DNA of 64,000 nt from the NCBI GenBank assembly GCA_903840265.1, contig CAIMFH010000147.1, forward strand, positions 1-64,000, read 5' to 3'. The translations under genes were made by a program, and so were the position numbers. The stretch's first letter is position 1. Every line of letters starts with the position of its first letter. Below are positions 9,033 through 17,803 of this stretch, piece after piece. The notes under the pieces were generated by a model. The model ran no database searches. It was not told where the DNA came from and saw only the letters and a list, made by a program, of their open reading frames with translations. Source of the DNA: an uncultured Schlesneria sp. (GTDB lineage: Bacteria; Planctomycetota; Planctomycetia; Planctomycetales; Planctomycetaceae).

Positions 9033-9400
9033 CGCCGGTTCCCAGTGCTGAATTGATGTTGAAGTCTCTTCATTAATGGACAAAGACAGGCCTGATCCTA
9101 TCAGTTGGCCGCCGTTGTGTGGATTCATGACTCAAAATGCGAACTGGTGTCGTCTCAGCAGAATGGGATCTCATGCAAGCGGTACCATCTCAAAGATCGC
9201 GGGCTGCGCGGGATTGCCTTCACCGGGATGGCGGTTTCCCACAAGTGGTCATTTAATCGGAAAGTGTTTCCAGCCAACGAGTTTTATTCGCTGGCTGGCG
9301 TCGATCTGGCGGGTTATCCTCAAACTGTGATCGAATTCTGCCAGTTTCTCTGTTAAGTCGACGAATAATTCGGGTAGTCACTCTCATACGGCGAAGGCCG
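9033..9400. other. Intergenic region between divergent WD40 and HesB/IscA genes
   Basis: No supported gene or RNA. Short frames here lack a ribosome-binding site and have no recognisable protein character. A promoter for the plus-strand gene lies at its right end. Confidence 0.6.
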
Positions 9401-9430
9401 TTGTTGTTTTTAGCTGGGTTCGCGTATAAT
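9401..9430 (+). promoter_or_regulatory. Sigma-70-type promoter of the HesB/IscA gene
   Basis: A perfect -10 TATAAT is at 9425-9430 with TTGTTG at 9401-9406 as -35, an 18-base spacer. It lies 63 bases before the start codon. The -10 is strong and the -35 moderate. Confidence 0.6.
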
Positions 9431-9492
9431 CCCCCGTACTGCTGCAGCGGACACAGTTGTCCCTGTGCCCCCATCGAAGAGGAGATGTTTCA

Positions 9493-9825
9493 ATGTCTAT
9501 CATGTTGACCGAAAAGGCCGCTGGCGAAATCAAGCGCGTCATGACCGAGCAGAAGCTTCCCGAAACCTCCGTTCTGCGGATTGGCGTGGCAGCTGGCGGT
9601 TGCAGCGGTTTCCAATACTCACTGGGCTTCGACACCACGACCGATTCCGCCAAGGATGCCGTCAGTGATCAGCACGGGATCAAGGTTGCCGTCGACAAGA
9701 AGAGCTCACTGTACCTTGAAGGTACGACGCTCGATTTTATGGACGAACTGAATCAACGCGGCTTCAAATTTAACAATCCGAACGTCGTCAAGTCGTGTGG
9801 CTGTGGCAGCAGTTTCTCAGCCTGA
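9493..9825 (+). CDS. A-type iron-sulfur cluster carrier (HesB/IscA/ErpA family)
   Basis: This 110-residue protein has the standard family length and the three conserved cysteines: one in GGCSGF and two in SCGCGSSF near the C terminus. These ligate iron or an Fe-S cluster for transfer to target proteins in the cytoplasm. Start ATG 9493 follows an AGGAG site. It stands alone with its own promoter and a strong terminator, with no isc or suf genes nearby. IscA, ErpA and SufA types cannot be separated by these motifs. Confidence 0.93.
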   Translation: MSIMLTEKAAGEIKRVMTEQKLPETSVLRIGVAAGGCSGFQYSLGFDTTTDSAKDAVSDQHGIKVAVDKKSSLYLEGTTLDFMDELNQRGFKFNNPNVVKSCGCGSSFSA

Positions 9826-9857
9826 TCTGGTGCGTATCGTTTGTGGATGAATCATTA

Positions 9858-9886
9858 AACCCGGCTTGTCGGTCAAGCCGGGTTTT
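9858..9886 (+). terminator. Intrinsic terminator after HesB/IscA gene
   Basis: Perfect 11-base arms (AACCCGGCTTG / CAAGCCGGGTT) with a five-base loop, followed by TTTTCTTG. It lies 33 bases after the stop codon. Confidence 0.88.
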
Positions 9887-9918
9887 CTTGTTGACTGTGG
9901 CGACGAGAAGGACGTGCA

Positions 9919-10701
9919 ATGGATCTAAAAGGTCGAAACGCGCTGGTGACGGGGTCTTCGCGCGGGATTGGCAAGGGTTGCGCCATCGAGATGGCTCGGG
10001 CTGGCGCGAACGTCGCGATCAACTATTTCTCGCACGCTGGCGAAGCCGAAGCGGTCGCGGAAGAGGCCCGCAGTTTCGGCGTCAAAGCGATCATCCTGCA
10101 AGGCGATGTTTCCAGCCGCGAACGTGTCGAAGCGATGGTGGCTGAAACTGCTGCCGCTTTCGGTAGCCTGGATCTGTTCGTCTCCAACGCGGTCTATAGT
10201 GATCGCCAATTGATGCTGGAAGCGGATCTCGAAGGGTTTAAGCGAACCATTGATGTCGGGATGTGGGGCGCGTTCTTCGGGATGCGTGCTGCGGCGATGC
10301 AGATGGTCAAGCAGGGGAATGGGGGCTCGATCGTCATCATCAGTTCGCCGCACGCGGTGATTCCGATCCCGACAGCCATGGCCTACAACATGGCGAAAGC
10401 GGCCATCGATCATATGGCTCGCACGGCCGCGATTGAACTCGCCGAGCACCGTATCCGAGTCAACATTGTTCACCCCGGCTGGATCGATACACCGGGCGAG
10501 CGAAAGTTCTTCACCGAAGAGCAACTGGCCGCCGGCGGTGCAAAACTTCCTTGGAAGCGGTTGGGACGCCCGGATGAAATCGGCAAGAGCGTGGCATTCA
10601 TTTCCAGCAGTGATGCGGACTATATGACCGGCAGCACGATCACGGTGGATGGTGGCGTCAGCTTGCCATGGTGGTCGTCTCGATCGGATGGAAGTCTCTA
10701 A
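9919..10701 (+). CDS. Short-chain dehydrogenase/reductase (classical SDR, FabG-like)
   Basis: This 260-residue classical SDR uses NAD(P)H for carbonyl/alcohol interconversion in the cytoplasm. The cofactor motif TGSSRGIG is at residues 11-18. The usual NNAG is replaced by SNAV near residue 90. The catalytic triad is Ser142 or 143, Tyr156 and Lys160 (YNMAK). The C-terminal ITVDGG is the usual FabG/glucose-dehydrogenase ending. Terminator-separated from the gene before it and about 100 bases from apt. It could act in fatty-acid synthesis or on a sugar or steroid-like substrate; the sequence does not say. Confidence 0.9.
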   Translation: MDLKGRNALVTGSSRGIGKGCAIEMARAGANVAINYFSHAGEAEAVAEEARSFGVKAIILQGDVSSRERVEAMVAETAAAFGSLDLFVSNAVYSDRQLMLEADLEGFKRTIDVGMWGAFFGMRAAAMQMVKQGNGGSIVIISSPHAVIPIPTAMAYNMAKAAIDHMARTAAIELAEHRIRVNIVHPGWIDTPGERKFFTEEQLAAGGAKLPWKRLGRPDEIGKSVAFISSSDADYMTGSTITVDGGVSLPWWSSRSDGSL

Positions 10702-10799
10702 TTGATGACGTGATTGTTCGCGTTGTTGCGAATTGAATTCTCATTGATGGGCGGTCAGGTGGAACACTTGCCCGCTCCTTTCATGCCAAGGAACTGCAG

Positions 10800-11324
10800 T
10801 TGAACCTTAAAGACTACATTCGCAACGTACCGGACTTTCCCAAGCCTGGGATTCTGTTTCGCGACATCACCCCGCTGCTGTCTCATCCGGCGGCTTTTCG
10901 TTACACGATTCGTCAGTTCGCTGACCATTTCAGCGCGATGAAGCCGACGGCGATCCTGGCGGCCGAATCGCGAGGGTTCCTGTTCGGAGCTCCGCTGGCT
11001 CTGGAACTGGGAATCGCCTTCGTTCCCGTTCGCAAACCTGGAAAGCTCCCCTTCGATAAGCACCGCTTCGAGTACGAACTCGAATATGGAACCGACACGC
11101 TGGAGATGCACATCGATGCATTGCCGGATGGCAGTCGGGTCCTGTTGATCGATGACTTACTCGCGACGGGCGGCACCATTGGCGCGTGCAAGCAGTTGGC
11201 CGAGCAGTGCGGGGCCGAAGTCGTTGGCAGCGGTTTCCTGGTCGAGCTGACATTTCTGAATGGCCGCGAACGCCTCAAAGGCTGCGACGTGTTTAGTTTG
11301 ATCAAGTACGACGGGGAAACGTAA
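10800..11324 (+). CDS. apt: Adenine phosphoribosyltransferase
   Basis: This 174-residue enzyme salvages adenine with PRPP to AMP. It matches the family through [16 protein letters not shown] at the N terminus, [21 protein letters not shown], and the PRPP-binding loop [13 protein letters not shown] near residues 112-124. The start is a TTG at 10800 preceded by AAGGAAC at good spacing. No in-frame ATG is near enough to give the conserved N terminus, so TTG initiation is well supported. Confidence 0.96.
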   Translation: MNLKDYIRNVPDFPKPGILFRDITPLLSHPAAFRYTIRQFADHFSAMKPTAILAAESRGFLFGAPLALELGIAFVPVRKPGKLPFDKHRFEYELEYGTDTLEMHIDALPDGSRVLLIDDLLATGGTIGACKQLAEQCGAEVVGSGFLVELTFLNGRERLKGCDVFSLIKYDGET

Positions 11325-11473
11325 TGAGGGCAGAGCCCTCAACCCAAATCGAGCTACCGCTCGGACGCGGACACCGCCGCTCCCGTTGGTCGCTCGGCAA
11401 AACACGCACACAAAATGCGATCACCTTATGACGAAAGAATCTAACAGGACCGCCTGCAAACTGGCATGAACTC

Positions 11474-12535
11474 TTGGACGCGTCGATAAACTCCCCCGAT
11501 GTGAAGGATGCACCCGGCGCGGTTGTGGATGGGCCGTCACCCTCGCGTCGATTCAGGATCGCGTTTGCGGCCGCGCGAGGGCTGGCATTGTTGCTCGGTA
11601 CTTTCACCCTCCTGAACGTGCTGGGCGAACTTCGCAATCCCGGGTTCGATGCCAACTTATGGTGGATCGACCTGCGGTTTACCAATCGAGCGTTCAACAA
11701 GTCGCTGATGGTTGCCGCAGGAATCGGGCTGATTGAATTCGGAGTTCGGCCTCGCTTCGCACCGCTACGGGGCTGGGGGCTCGGTCTGCTCCTGGCTGTT
11801 CTGATGACCGCTGCGACTTACAACTGGTGGACATTTCACCGGCTCGTCGCGGCGCACGTGGTTCAATCGCGAGCGTTCCTGCCGTTGTCCGCAGTGGTCG
11901 TGGGCGCGCTGGCGGTCATCTTCTGGGGACTGCTATTTCGAACTCGAGCCATGCCATCTCTGCCGCTGGACCGTGTCGCCATGATCGCGACAGTTGCTTT
12001 CTCCGCATTGATGTTTCCATTGGCGCAGATGTATTGCTTCGGGATGACTGATTATCGGCGCCCCGCGGACTTGATCGTCGTGTTCGGATGCCTCGTTCAT
12101 GCCGACGGTCGTCCTTCCATGGCCCTTGCCGATCGAGTCACCACTGCGGTTGAACTCTTTCACGCTGGATTCGCGGATCGACTACTGTTCTCAGGTGGGC
12201 CGGGCAGTGGCGACGTCCACGAAACAGAAGCGATGCGGAATCTGGCCATGGAATTGGGTGTTCCAAGCGAAGCCATCGAATTGGATCGTGATGGGCTGAA
12301 CACTCAGGCCACCGTTCACAACCTGATCGCACGATACGAAGGACGCGCGCCTCAACCCAGAGTTCTAGCCGTCAGCAACTTCTATCATCTGCCACGCATC
12401 AAACTTTGCTTTCGTCGATCGCAATGGGAAGTCTCAACAGTTCCTGCTGTCGACTCCAGACGACTGTATTATCTGGAGCGGTACATGCTGCGCGAAGTCG
12501 CGGCCTTGTGGTGGTACTATCTGAACCCAAATTGA
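11474..12535 (+). CDS. DUF218 (YdcF-like) integral membrane protein
   Basis: This protein has up to 353 residues. The N-terminal half carries about four to five hydrophobic segments (near residues 30-45, 75-90, 95-115, 135-155, 165-185). The C-terminal domain from about 195 is DUF218-like, with ADLIVVFGC, ADRVTTAVELF, LLFSGG, HETEAM, LNTQATVHN and VSNFYHLPRIK. The family includes SanA and ElyC, linked to envelope and lipid-carrier homeostasis. The start is uncertain: TTG 11474 is used, GTG 11501 is an alternative, and the nearby ATG at 11466 is out of frame. Confidence 0.82.
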   Translation: MDASINSPDVKDAPGAVVDGPSPSRRFRIAFAAARGLALLLGTFTLLNVLGELRNPGFDANLWWIDLRFTNRAFNKSLMVAAGIGLIEFGVRPRFAPLRGWGLGLLLAVLMTAATYNWWTFHRLVAAHVVQSRAFLPLSAVVVGALAVIFWGLLFRTRAMPSLPLDRVAMIATVAFSALMFPLAQMYCFGMTDYRRPADLIVVFGCLVHADGRPSMALADRVTTAVELFHAGFADRLLFSGGPGSGDVHETEAMRNLAMELGVPSEAIELDRDGLNTQATVHNLIARYEGRAPQPRVLAVSNFYHLPRIKLCFRRSQWEVSTVPAVDSRRLYYLERYMLREVAALWWYYLNPN

Positions 12536-12594
12536 TGTGAGTTCTCTTCTCTTACTGTTCGCAACAAGAACCTCAACTCCGTTCGCGAGAAACC

Positions 12595-12912
12595 ATGACC
12601 GAACCAGCACCCTTGTCGTTGCGAGATCTGCAGTCCCTGATTCGTCAGATGTATGGAGCCAAAGACGAGGCTCGCGGAGTCGAAGGGACGTTCATGTGGC
12701 TGATGGAAGAAGTCGGCGAGTTATCGGCGGCACTGCGCGAGGGTGATCATCAGGCACTGACGCTGGAGTTCGCAGATGTGCTGGCCTGGCTGGCCACGAT
12801 CGCCAATGTCGCTGGAGTCGACCTGGAGGCGGCCGTGCGTCAGAAGTATGGAAGCGGCTGCCCCGGTTGTGGACAGTTTTTATGTCGTTGCGATATCAGT
12901 GCGAAACCTTAG
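12595..12912 (+). CDS. MazG-like nucleotide pyrophosphohydrolase with Cys-rich tail
   Basis: This 105-residue protein matches the all-alpha NTP-PPase (MazG) superfamily. It has EEVGELSAAL near residues 39-48 and a second metal-binding helix EFADVLAWLA near 62-71; the acidic residues bind Mg2+. Such enzymes hydrolyse non-canonical or excess NTPs to NMP and PPi. The C terminus ends in C-x2-C-x4-C-x-C (CPGCGQFLCRC), a likely zinc site not present in E. coli MazG. It lies 59 bases after the DUF218 gene and 77 bases before the squalene-cyclase-like gene, so it may share their transcript. Confidence 0.85.
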   Translation: MTEPAPLSLRDLQSLIRQMYGAKDEARGVEGTFMWLMEEVGELSAALREGDHQALTLEFADVLAWLATIANVAGVDLEAAVRQKYGSGCPGCGQFLCRCDISAKP

Positions 12913-12989
12913 CTTTCGCGAATTGACGGATGGCCCTTCGCGGCGCTACGATCATCACATCGGTCGTTGCAGTTCTGCACCACCTTGGG

Positions 12990-14723
12990 ATGGATTCGAG
13001 AATGTTCCGTTCCCCGCCTGGGATCAGACTCCGCGTTGCAGCTCTCATCGGAATCCTGGTGATTCCAGGGGCCTGCGTTTTTGCGGCTGATGTTGCGAAA
13101 ATCGATCAGGCCGTTGAGCGCGCCAAAAAGTACTTGCTCAGTCAGAGCAAATCCTCGGCGGCGGGCAGTCTCGCCTGCTACAGCCTGATCAAGTCCGGCA
13201 TCGACAAAGAGCATCCTGACATTCAGCGATGTGTTCAGGAAGTGGTCGGCAAATGCCGCGGGACCGGCTATGTCCCTGGAAGTCACTACAACTACGAGGC
13301 GGGCGTCGATGCGATGCTGCTCGAGGCGGCTGATCGCGAAAAATATAAGCCGCAATTGGAAATGATTGCTCAGTTCTTGATCGGCAGGCAGCGTCCTCAC
13401 GGTGCGTGGTACTACCAGGTCGAGCTTGGCGGAGGGGATTTTGGTGACACGAGTATCACGCAGTATGCCATCCTGGGATTGTGGGCTGCGGCCCGCGCCG
13501 ATGTCGAGATTCCGATCGAAACCTGGGAGCGCGCCGGGAAATGGTTGTTGATGACGCAGCGTCGTGACGGCGGGTTTGGCTATCACCCGGCGGATCCAAG
13601 GCTGGGAGGTGGTAACGACGTGCTGCCCACGATGACTGTCGCGGGGACAGGTTCGTTGCTGGTCATTCGTCACGTCCTATTTCGCGACACCGCATTTGAT
13701 GAAGGTCTGCGTCCGGAGGCGGCGGCACCTGTCAGTTCCAAGAAATTCGGGGTGCTGGAACGACTTGTTGATGATAAAGAAAAGAAAGCGAAGGCCAAGG
13801 CAAAAGCAAATGCGACAATGTCGGCAGCCGCGTTCGATAAGGCGATCAAAGAAGGTATGAATTGGACCGGGGATCACTTCGCAGAACCGGCAGCATTGGC
13901 GTCATACGGCAACTACTATTTCTACGGCGTCGAACGCATGGGAGCGTTGCTCGACGTCGAAAAAATCAAGACTCACGATTGGTACAACGAAGGAGCCGAC
14001 GAACTGTTGCGTCGGCAGCTAAACGATGGCAGTTGGACCGATGGTTGCGGTTCCGCACCCGCAACGGCGTTGACAATTCTGTTCCTGACGAAGGCCACAT
14101 CGAGCATCATCAATAGAACACCCAAGGTTCGCGCCGTTGTCATTGGGGGCGGCTTGCTGGTGGGAGGCCGCGGCCTCCCCGACAACTTGGATGCGATCAA
14201 AGTGAAAGAAGGCGAAGTCACCAAGCGGAAAATTCATGGCTCAGTGGATGGACTGTTGACGGAGTTAGAAAAGTCGTCCGGAGCGAAAGTGGAAGCAGCA
14301 CAGGAAGCGGTCGTCGAAGCGATTCAACTAGACAATCCTGAACAATTGATCGGTCAGGTGGATCGCCTCAAGCGACTGGCAGCCGACAAGCGAGTTGAAG
14401 TGCGACGTACGGCCATGTGGGCGTTGGGACGTACAGGGAATATCACAGTCGCCCCGTACCTGATTCGAGGTCTTTCGGATAGCGATGAGTCGGTCGCTCG
14501 CGAAGCCAGCGTTGGCCTGTGCATCCTCAGCCGTCGTCCAAATGGCTGCGGTCTGCCGACCGATCCCGTCGAAGGATTGGCCGATGAGGCGACAGATAAT
14601 CAGCGGGCGACGCATCTGGCAACGTGGCAGAAAGCATCGACGAAGGGTTGGTCCGATTGGTATGCAAAAGTCCGCCCCTACGATGAACGCGACGATCGTA
14701 CTCAACTGAAACTTAAACCCTAG
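12990..14723 (+). CDS. Secreted squalene-cyclase-like alpha/alpha-toroid protein with HEAT-like C terminus
   Basis: This protein of about 577 residues has an N-terminal signal peptide (RLRVAALIGILVIPGACVFAAD). Residues about 45-410 contain repeats of the prenyltransferase/squalene-oxidase type (GAWYYQ, DTSITQYAILGLWAA, DGGFGYHP, DGSWTDG, PATALTILFL). The region near 470-540 (RRTAMWALGRTGN, PYLIRGLSDSDESVAREASV) looks like two HEAT repeats. I do not see the cyclase DxDD acid motif, so an enzymatic role is doubtful; the family often acts as a binding or inhibitor fold. ATG 12990 or 13002 are both possible. First gene of the envelope cluster. Confidence 0.83.
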   Translation: MDSRMFRSPPGIRLRVAALIGILVIPGACVFAADVAKIDQAVERAKKYLLSQSKSSAAGSLACYSLIKSGIDKEHPDIQRCVQEVVGKCRGTGYVPGSHYNYEAGVDAMLLEAADREKYKPQLEMIAQFLIGRQRPHGAWYYQVELGGGDFGDTSITQYAILGLWAAARADVEIPIETWERAGKWLLMTQRRDGGFGYHPADPRLGGGNDVLPTMTVAGTGSLLVIRHVLFRDTAFDEGLRPEAAAPVSSKKFGVLERLVDDKEKKAKAKAKANATMSAAAFDKAIKEGMNWTGDHFAEPAALASYGNYYFYGVERMGALLDVEKIKTHDWYNEGADELLRRQLNDGSWTDGCGSAPATALTILFLTKATSSIINRTPKVRAVVIGGGLLVGGRGLPDNLDAIKVKEGEVTKRKIHGSVDGLLTELEKSSGAKVEAAQEAVVEAIQLDNPEQLIGQVDRLKRLAADKRVEVRRTAMWALGRTGNITVAPYLIRGLSDSDESVAREASVGLCILSRRPNGCGLPTDPVEGLADEATDNQRATHLATWQKASTKGWSDWYAKVRPYDERDDRTQLKLKP

Positions 14724-14742
14724 CAAAAATGGTAATGTCGTG

Positions 14743-15636
14743 ATGTCGGCTAAGGTTCGATCTCGTGCGACGCCCGTGTTGCGCGATACGATGTATGATC
14801 GAGTCAGCTCGTGGACGATCGCGCTGTTTTTGGGTGCGGCGGGGCTGTGCTTTTGCGTCGTCGCGGTATGGATTACCAATCGCCTTCCGGCGCCAACGAC
14901 AGCCGCTGCGGTTGAACTGGTCGAAGTTCCTGGTGGTTTCGAAGATGGTTCGCCGGACGAAACTTTGCGTGTTGATTCTCCGGAACCTGAAGCGCATGAC
15001 GCGTCACCGGCCGAAATGCCAGCGGACCAGACTGAAATTGCGGAAGCTTTAGAGACGGTCGTCGAATTGTCCGAATCGGCCACTCAGCAAGTGCAACAGC
15101 AGTTCGAGACCGGCGTGCAAAATACGGGCAAGACCGGGAGCGCGAAAGGAACCGGGAGAAAAGGGTTGGGGGTCGGACCAGGCACTGGCGGAATGCCTCG
15201 CGAACAACGCTGGTTTGTTCGATTCGGAGACCGGGCTGGTGTCGATGAGTACGCCAAGCAACTGCAGTTCTTCGGTATCGAACTGGGGGCGCTATTGCCC
15301 GATGGCCAACTGGCTTATGCCTCGAAGCTGACCGAGGCCAGCCCAACCGTTCGGTATGCCGCCGGAGGCGCAGGTGAGCAACGTCTGTACATGACGTGGC
15401 AGGGGGGCGACCGGCGCAGTGCCGATGTCGAACTCTTCAAACGGGCGGGTGTTACAGTTCACGCGGATACAGTGATCTTTCACTTCTATCCGAAAGAGAC
15501 CGAATCGCAGCTTGTCCGCCTGGAAGTCGATTATCGAGGACGGCCGGTGAAGCAGATTCGCCGGACCTATTTTGCGGTTGAGCCGAGTGGCCAAGGCTAT
15601 CAGTTCTCCGTGGTGCGACAGATTTACCTGCAATAA
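14743..15636 (+). CDS. TonB-like membrane-anchored protein of the ExbBD cluster
   Basis: This 297-residue protein has one N-terminal membrane segment (WTIALFLGAAGLCFCVVAVW). A Pro/Glu-rich linker and a Gly/Lys-rich stretch (residues about 125-150) lead to a folded C-terminal domain of about 150 residues with no strong match I can name. The topology resembles TonB or TolA: an inner-membrane anchor, an extended periplasmic linker and a small end domain. That is inference from architecture and from the ExbB and ExbD genes that follow. It starts 19 bases after the preceding stop. The GTG directly upstream of ATG 14743 is a less likely start. Confidence 0.72.
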   Translation: MSAKVRSRATPVLRDTMYDRVSSWTIALFLGAAGLCFCVVAVWITNRLPAPTTAAAVELVEVPGGFEDGSPDETLRVDSPEPEAHDASPAEMPADQTEIAEALETVVELSESATQQVQQQFETGVQNTGKTGSAKGTGRKGLGVGPGTGGMPREQRWFVRFGDRAGVDEYAKQLQFFGIELGALLPDGQLAYASKLTEASPTVRYAAGGAGEQRLYMTWQGGDRRSADVELFKRAGVTVHADTVIFHFYPKETESQLVRLEVDYRGRPVKQIRRTYFAVEPSGQGYQFSVVRQIYLQ

Positions 15637-15852
15637 CCACATTGAGATTTGCAGCGACATTCGTCTGAAATTCATATTCTGTCGACAGTCTGTTGAAGGT
15701 CGGTCTGCTTCTGCGTTTAACCCGCCTGAGTCGTGCATCACTTGGTACCGACAGGCATCATGATTCGATATACTTGGATTGAGCGGATCATTCCGCCCAT
15801 TTCCTCTGTGACATCTCGCTGATTCGATACTCAAATTCGGAGCAACTCGCCC
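15637..15852. other. 216-base gap inside the ExbB/ExbD cluster
   Basis: This is the largest gap in the cluster and holds no gene. It could carry an internal promoter for the ExbB gene onward. I found no well-spaced -35/-10 pair. Confidence 0.5.
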
Positions 15853-16506
15853 ATGGACATGGCCAAGCTGGTCGACTTCATGAGCAATCTGATCTATCCG
15901 CTCCAGGCATTCACGGCGATTTACGGTCTGTACCTGACAATCATGGTGTTTCGTCGGATTGCCCAAAAACGGTTCCGGACCGACGCCGCGGCCGCAGACT
16001 TTCTCGACCAAGTGGGAGAGAGTTTGCGAAGTCGTCAATTTGACCGGGTCGCCGAATTATGCGATTCGCCTCCATATTGGTCCAAAGCGGTCCCGCAACT
16101 GATCCTGATTGCCCTGGCAAATCGTGATCGACCAATGCCGAAGCTGCGCCAATTGCTTGGCGAAACCTTCGAACGCGAAGTCCTGTCGGAACTCGACTAC
16201 CAGCTTTCATGGGTGAATACAGTCGTTAAAACGGCCCCCATGCTTGGATTACAGGGGACGGTGTTGGGAATGATCGCAGCGTTTGCCAAGATCGCGTCCG
16301 CGAACCGGACAGGTGTCGATCCCAGCAAATTGGCGACAGACATCAGCTTCGCCCTGATTACGACCGCCGTGGGGCTGATGATCGCCATTCCACTCGTGAT
16401 GTGCATGGCATCGATGCAGGTGCGAATCGGCAGGCTAACCGATGCGGTACAGCATCAACTGGGCCGGTTCCTGGACGAATTCGAGGCAGCACGAGATCGC
16501 AAGTAA
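15853..16506 (+). CDS. exbB: MotA/TolQ/ExbB proton-channel family protein
   Basis: This 217-residue inner-membrane protein has three membrane segments: residues about 14-34, 120-142 and 155-180. The conserved core PMLGLQGTVLGMIAAF followed by TDISFALITTAVGLMIAIP is characteristic of ExbB/TolQ. These proteins form a pentameric channel that uses proton flow to drive a periplasmic partner. Here the partner subunits are the two ExbD-like proteins that follow. Length and topology fit the family. Confidence 0.9.
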   Translation: MDMAKLVDFMSNLIYPLQAFTAIYGLYLTIMVFRRIAQKRFRTDAAAADFLDQVGESLRSRQFDRVAELCDSPPYWSKAVPQLILIALANRDRPMPKLRQLLGETFEREVLSELDYQLSWVNTVVKTAPMLGLQGTVLGMIAAFAKIASANRTGVDPSKLATDISFALITTAVGLMIAIPLVMCMASMQVRIGRLTDAVQHQLGRFLDEFEAARDRK

Positions 16507-16561
16507 CAGGTGTCGCCAACCTGCGGATTCTTCATTCGAAAGCAACAGGGTTTAGTCGACA

Positions 16562-17029
16562 ATGGCCAGTCGGAGTTTGTTTCCCGATGACGAAGGTGGC
16601 TCGTTTGGCAGCAAACGCAAGCCCGTAGAAGGGGACCTGGATATTACTCCGATGATCGACGTAACGTTCCTGCTGCTGATCTTCTTCATGGTCTCGTCCA
16701 CAATGCAGGGGAAGCCAGATCTGGATATGCCTGTGGCCGAGCATGCAATCGGAGTCGATGCGCTGGGTGCAGGTGTCATCACGATCTTTGCCCCCATGAG
16801 CATCGCTGAATCGCCAAGAATCGTCCTGGGCGACGTTCAAGGTGAGGATGGCGAACTGGCCGACATTCCGGGATACGTCGAAGAAAAGGTGAAGTCGGGA
16901 ATCCGAAAGTTTGTTCTGAAGGCCGAGGGGGATGTTCCTCACGGAATTGTCGAAGAGGCTGCCAAAGCGATCAAGTCGGTGAATGGGACAGAGTTGTATA
17001 TGGGCGTTGGCGACCGACCGCAGAACTAG
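16562..17029 (+). CDS. exbD: ExbD/TolR family biopolymer transport protein (first copy)
   Basis: This 155-residue single-pass protein has a cytoplasmic N terminus, then DLDITPMIDVTFLLLIFFMV. The Asp in MIDVTF is the essential proton-carrying residue of ExbD/TolR/MotB-type proteins. The periplasmic domain of about 100 residues follows. It lies 55 bases after the ExbB gene. Together with ExbB it should form a proton-driven motor. Confidence 0.9.
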   Translation: MASRSLFPDDEGGSFGSKRKPVEGDLDITPMIDVTFLLLIFFMVSSTMQGKPDLDMPVAEHAIGVDALGAGVITIFAPMSIAESPRIVLGDVQGEDGELADIPGYVEEKVKSGIRKFVLKAEGDVPHGIVEEAAKAIKSVNGTELYMGVGDRPQN

Positions 17030-17060
17030 TTTTCGATTGTGAAAGTCGACAGGCGAAGTA

Positions 17061-17801
17061 ATGGCGATTCGGTTTCGCTGCCAATCTTGTTCAGCACTGA
17101 TGAGCATCTCCAGCCGGAAGGCGGGGATGGTGGTCCAGTGTCCGACATGCGGCAACGAAACGCTGGTACCGCTGGAAGATATTTTTCAGCAGGAAGCCGC
17201 AGCCCACTCTCCTCCCGACGATGTTGCTCCTTCCACGCAAGCGATCGCGCATCCACAACCAGCAGCCCCTCTCGCTGAAAACAGCGAAGAGTCACCGCTG
17301 CTGGCGGACATGCATCTCGGCATCTCGAAAACAGACGATGTCGATGATGACGACACGCCAGCGATGACATTGCGGCGACGTTCCCGAACCGACGACGACA
17401 TGGATCTGACGCCCATGGTGGATGTCACTTTCCAGTTGTTGATCTTTTTTATGGTGACGGCGTCGTTCGCACTTCAGAAGAGCATCGATGTCCCGACACC
17501 TGACCCCGACAAAAAGGGAGCGTCGCAGCAACTGCAGATTCTGGAGGATCTGGAAGGATCATCAATCCGTGTGCAGATCGATGCGGCAAACGCAATCATG
17601 ATCGACGAGGAAGTGCTCGGGGATCTTGCTCGATTGCCGGAAGCATTGAAAGACAAGATGCGCAAAGAACAAAAGACCGAGATCTTGATTACCGCTCATG
17701 CTCAGTCATTACATCGGTCGGTGATCTCTGTGATTGATGCGGCGAATAGTGTGGGTATGCAAAAAATTCGCTTGGTGTCACGGCAGGGGAAAAGCGAATA
17801 A
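17061..17801 (+). CDS. exbD: ExbD/TolR family protein with N-terminal zinc ribbon (second copy)
   Basis: This 246-residue protein has a cytoplasmic extension of about 110 residues before the ExbD part. The extension starts with a zinc-ribbon-like C-x2-C...C-x2-C (CQSC near residue 8 and CPTC near 28). An acidic low-complexity linker with a run of Asp follows. The ExbD core DDMDLTPMVDVTFQLLIFFMV carries the conserved Asp and the membrane segment, followed by the periplasmic domain. The N terminus of ExbD is normally short, so the zinc ribbon is unusual and could be a docking site. It lies 31 bases after the first ExbD gene and 2 bases before the FHA gene. Confidence 0.88.
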   Translation: MAIRFRCQSCSALMSISSRKAGMVVQCPTCGNETLVPLEDIFQQEAAAHSPPDDVAPSTQAIAHPQPAAPLAENSEESPLLADMHLGISKTDDVDDDDTPAMTLRRRSRTDDDMDLTPMVDVTFQLLIFFMVTASFALQKSIDVPTPDPDKKGASQQLQILEDLEGSSIRVQIDAANAIMIDEEVLGDLARLPEALKDKMRKEQKTEILITAHAQSLHRSVISVIDAANSVGMQKIRLVSRQGKSE

Positions 17802-17803
17802 CA

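Noticed and set aside
8822-9073. Overlapping Pro/Arg-rich frames on both strands near the WD40 gene start
   Set aside because: They are out-of-frame readings of the Ala/Pro-rich linker coding DNA of the WD40 lipoprotein.
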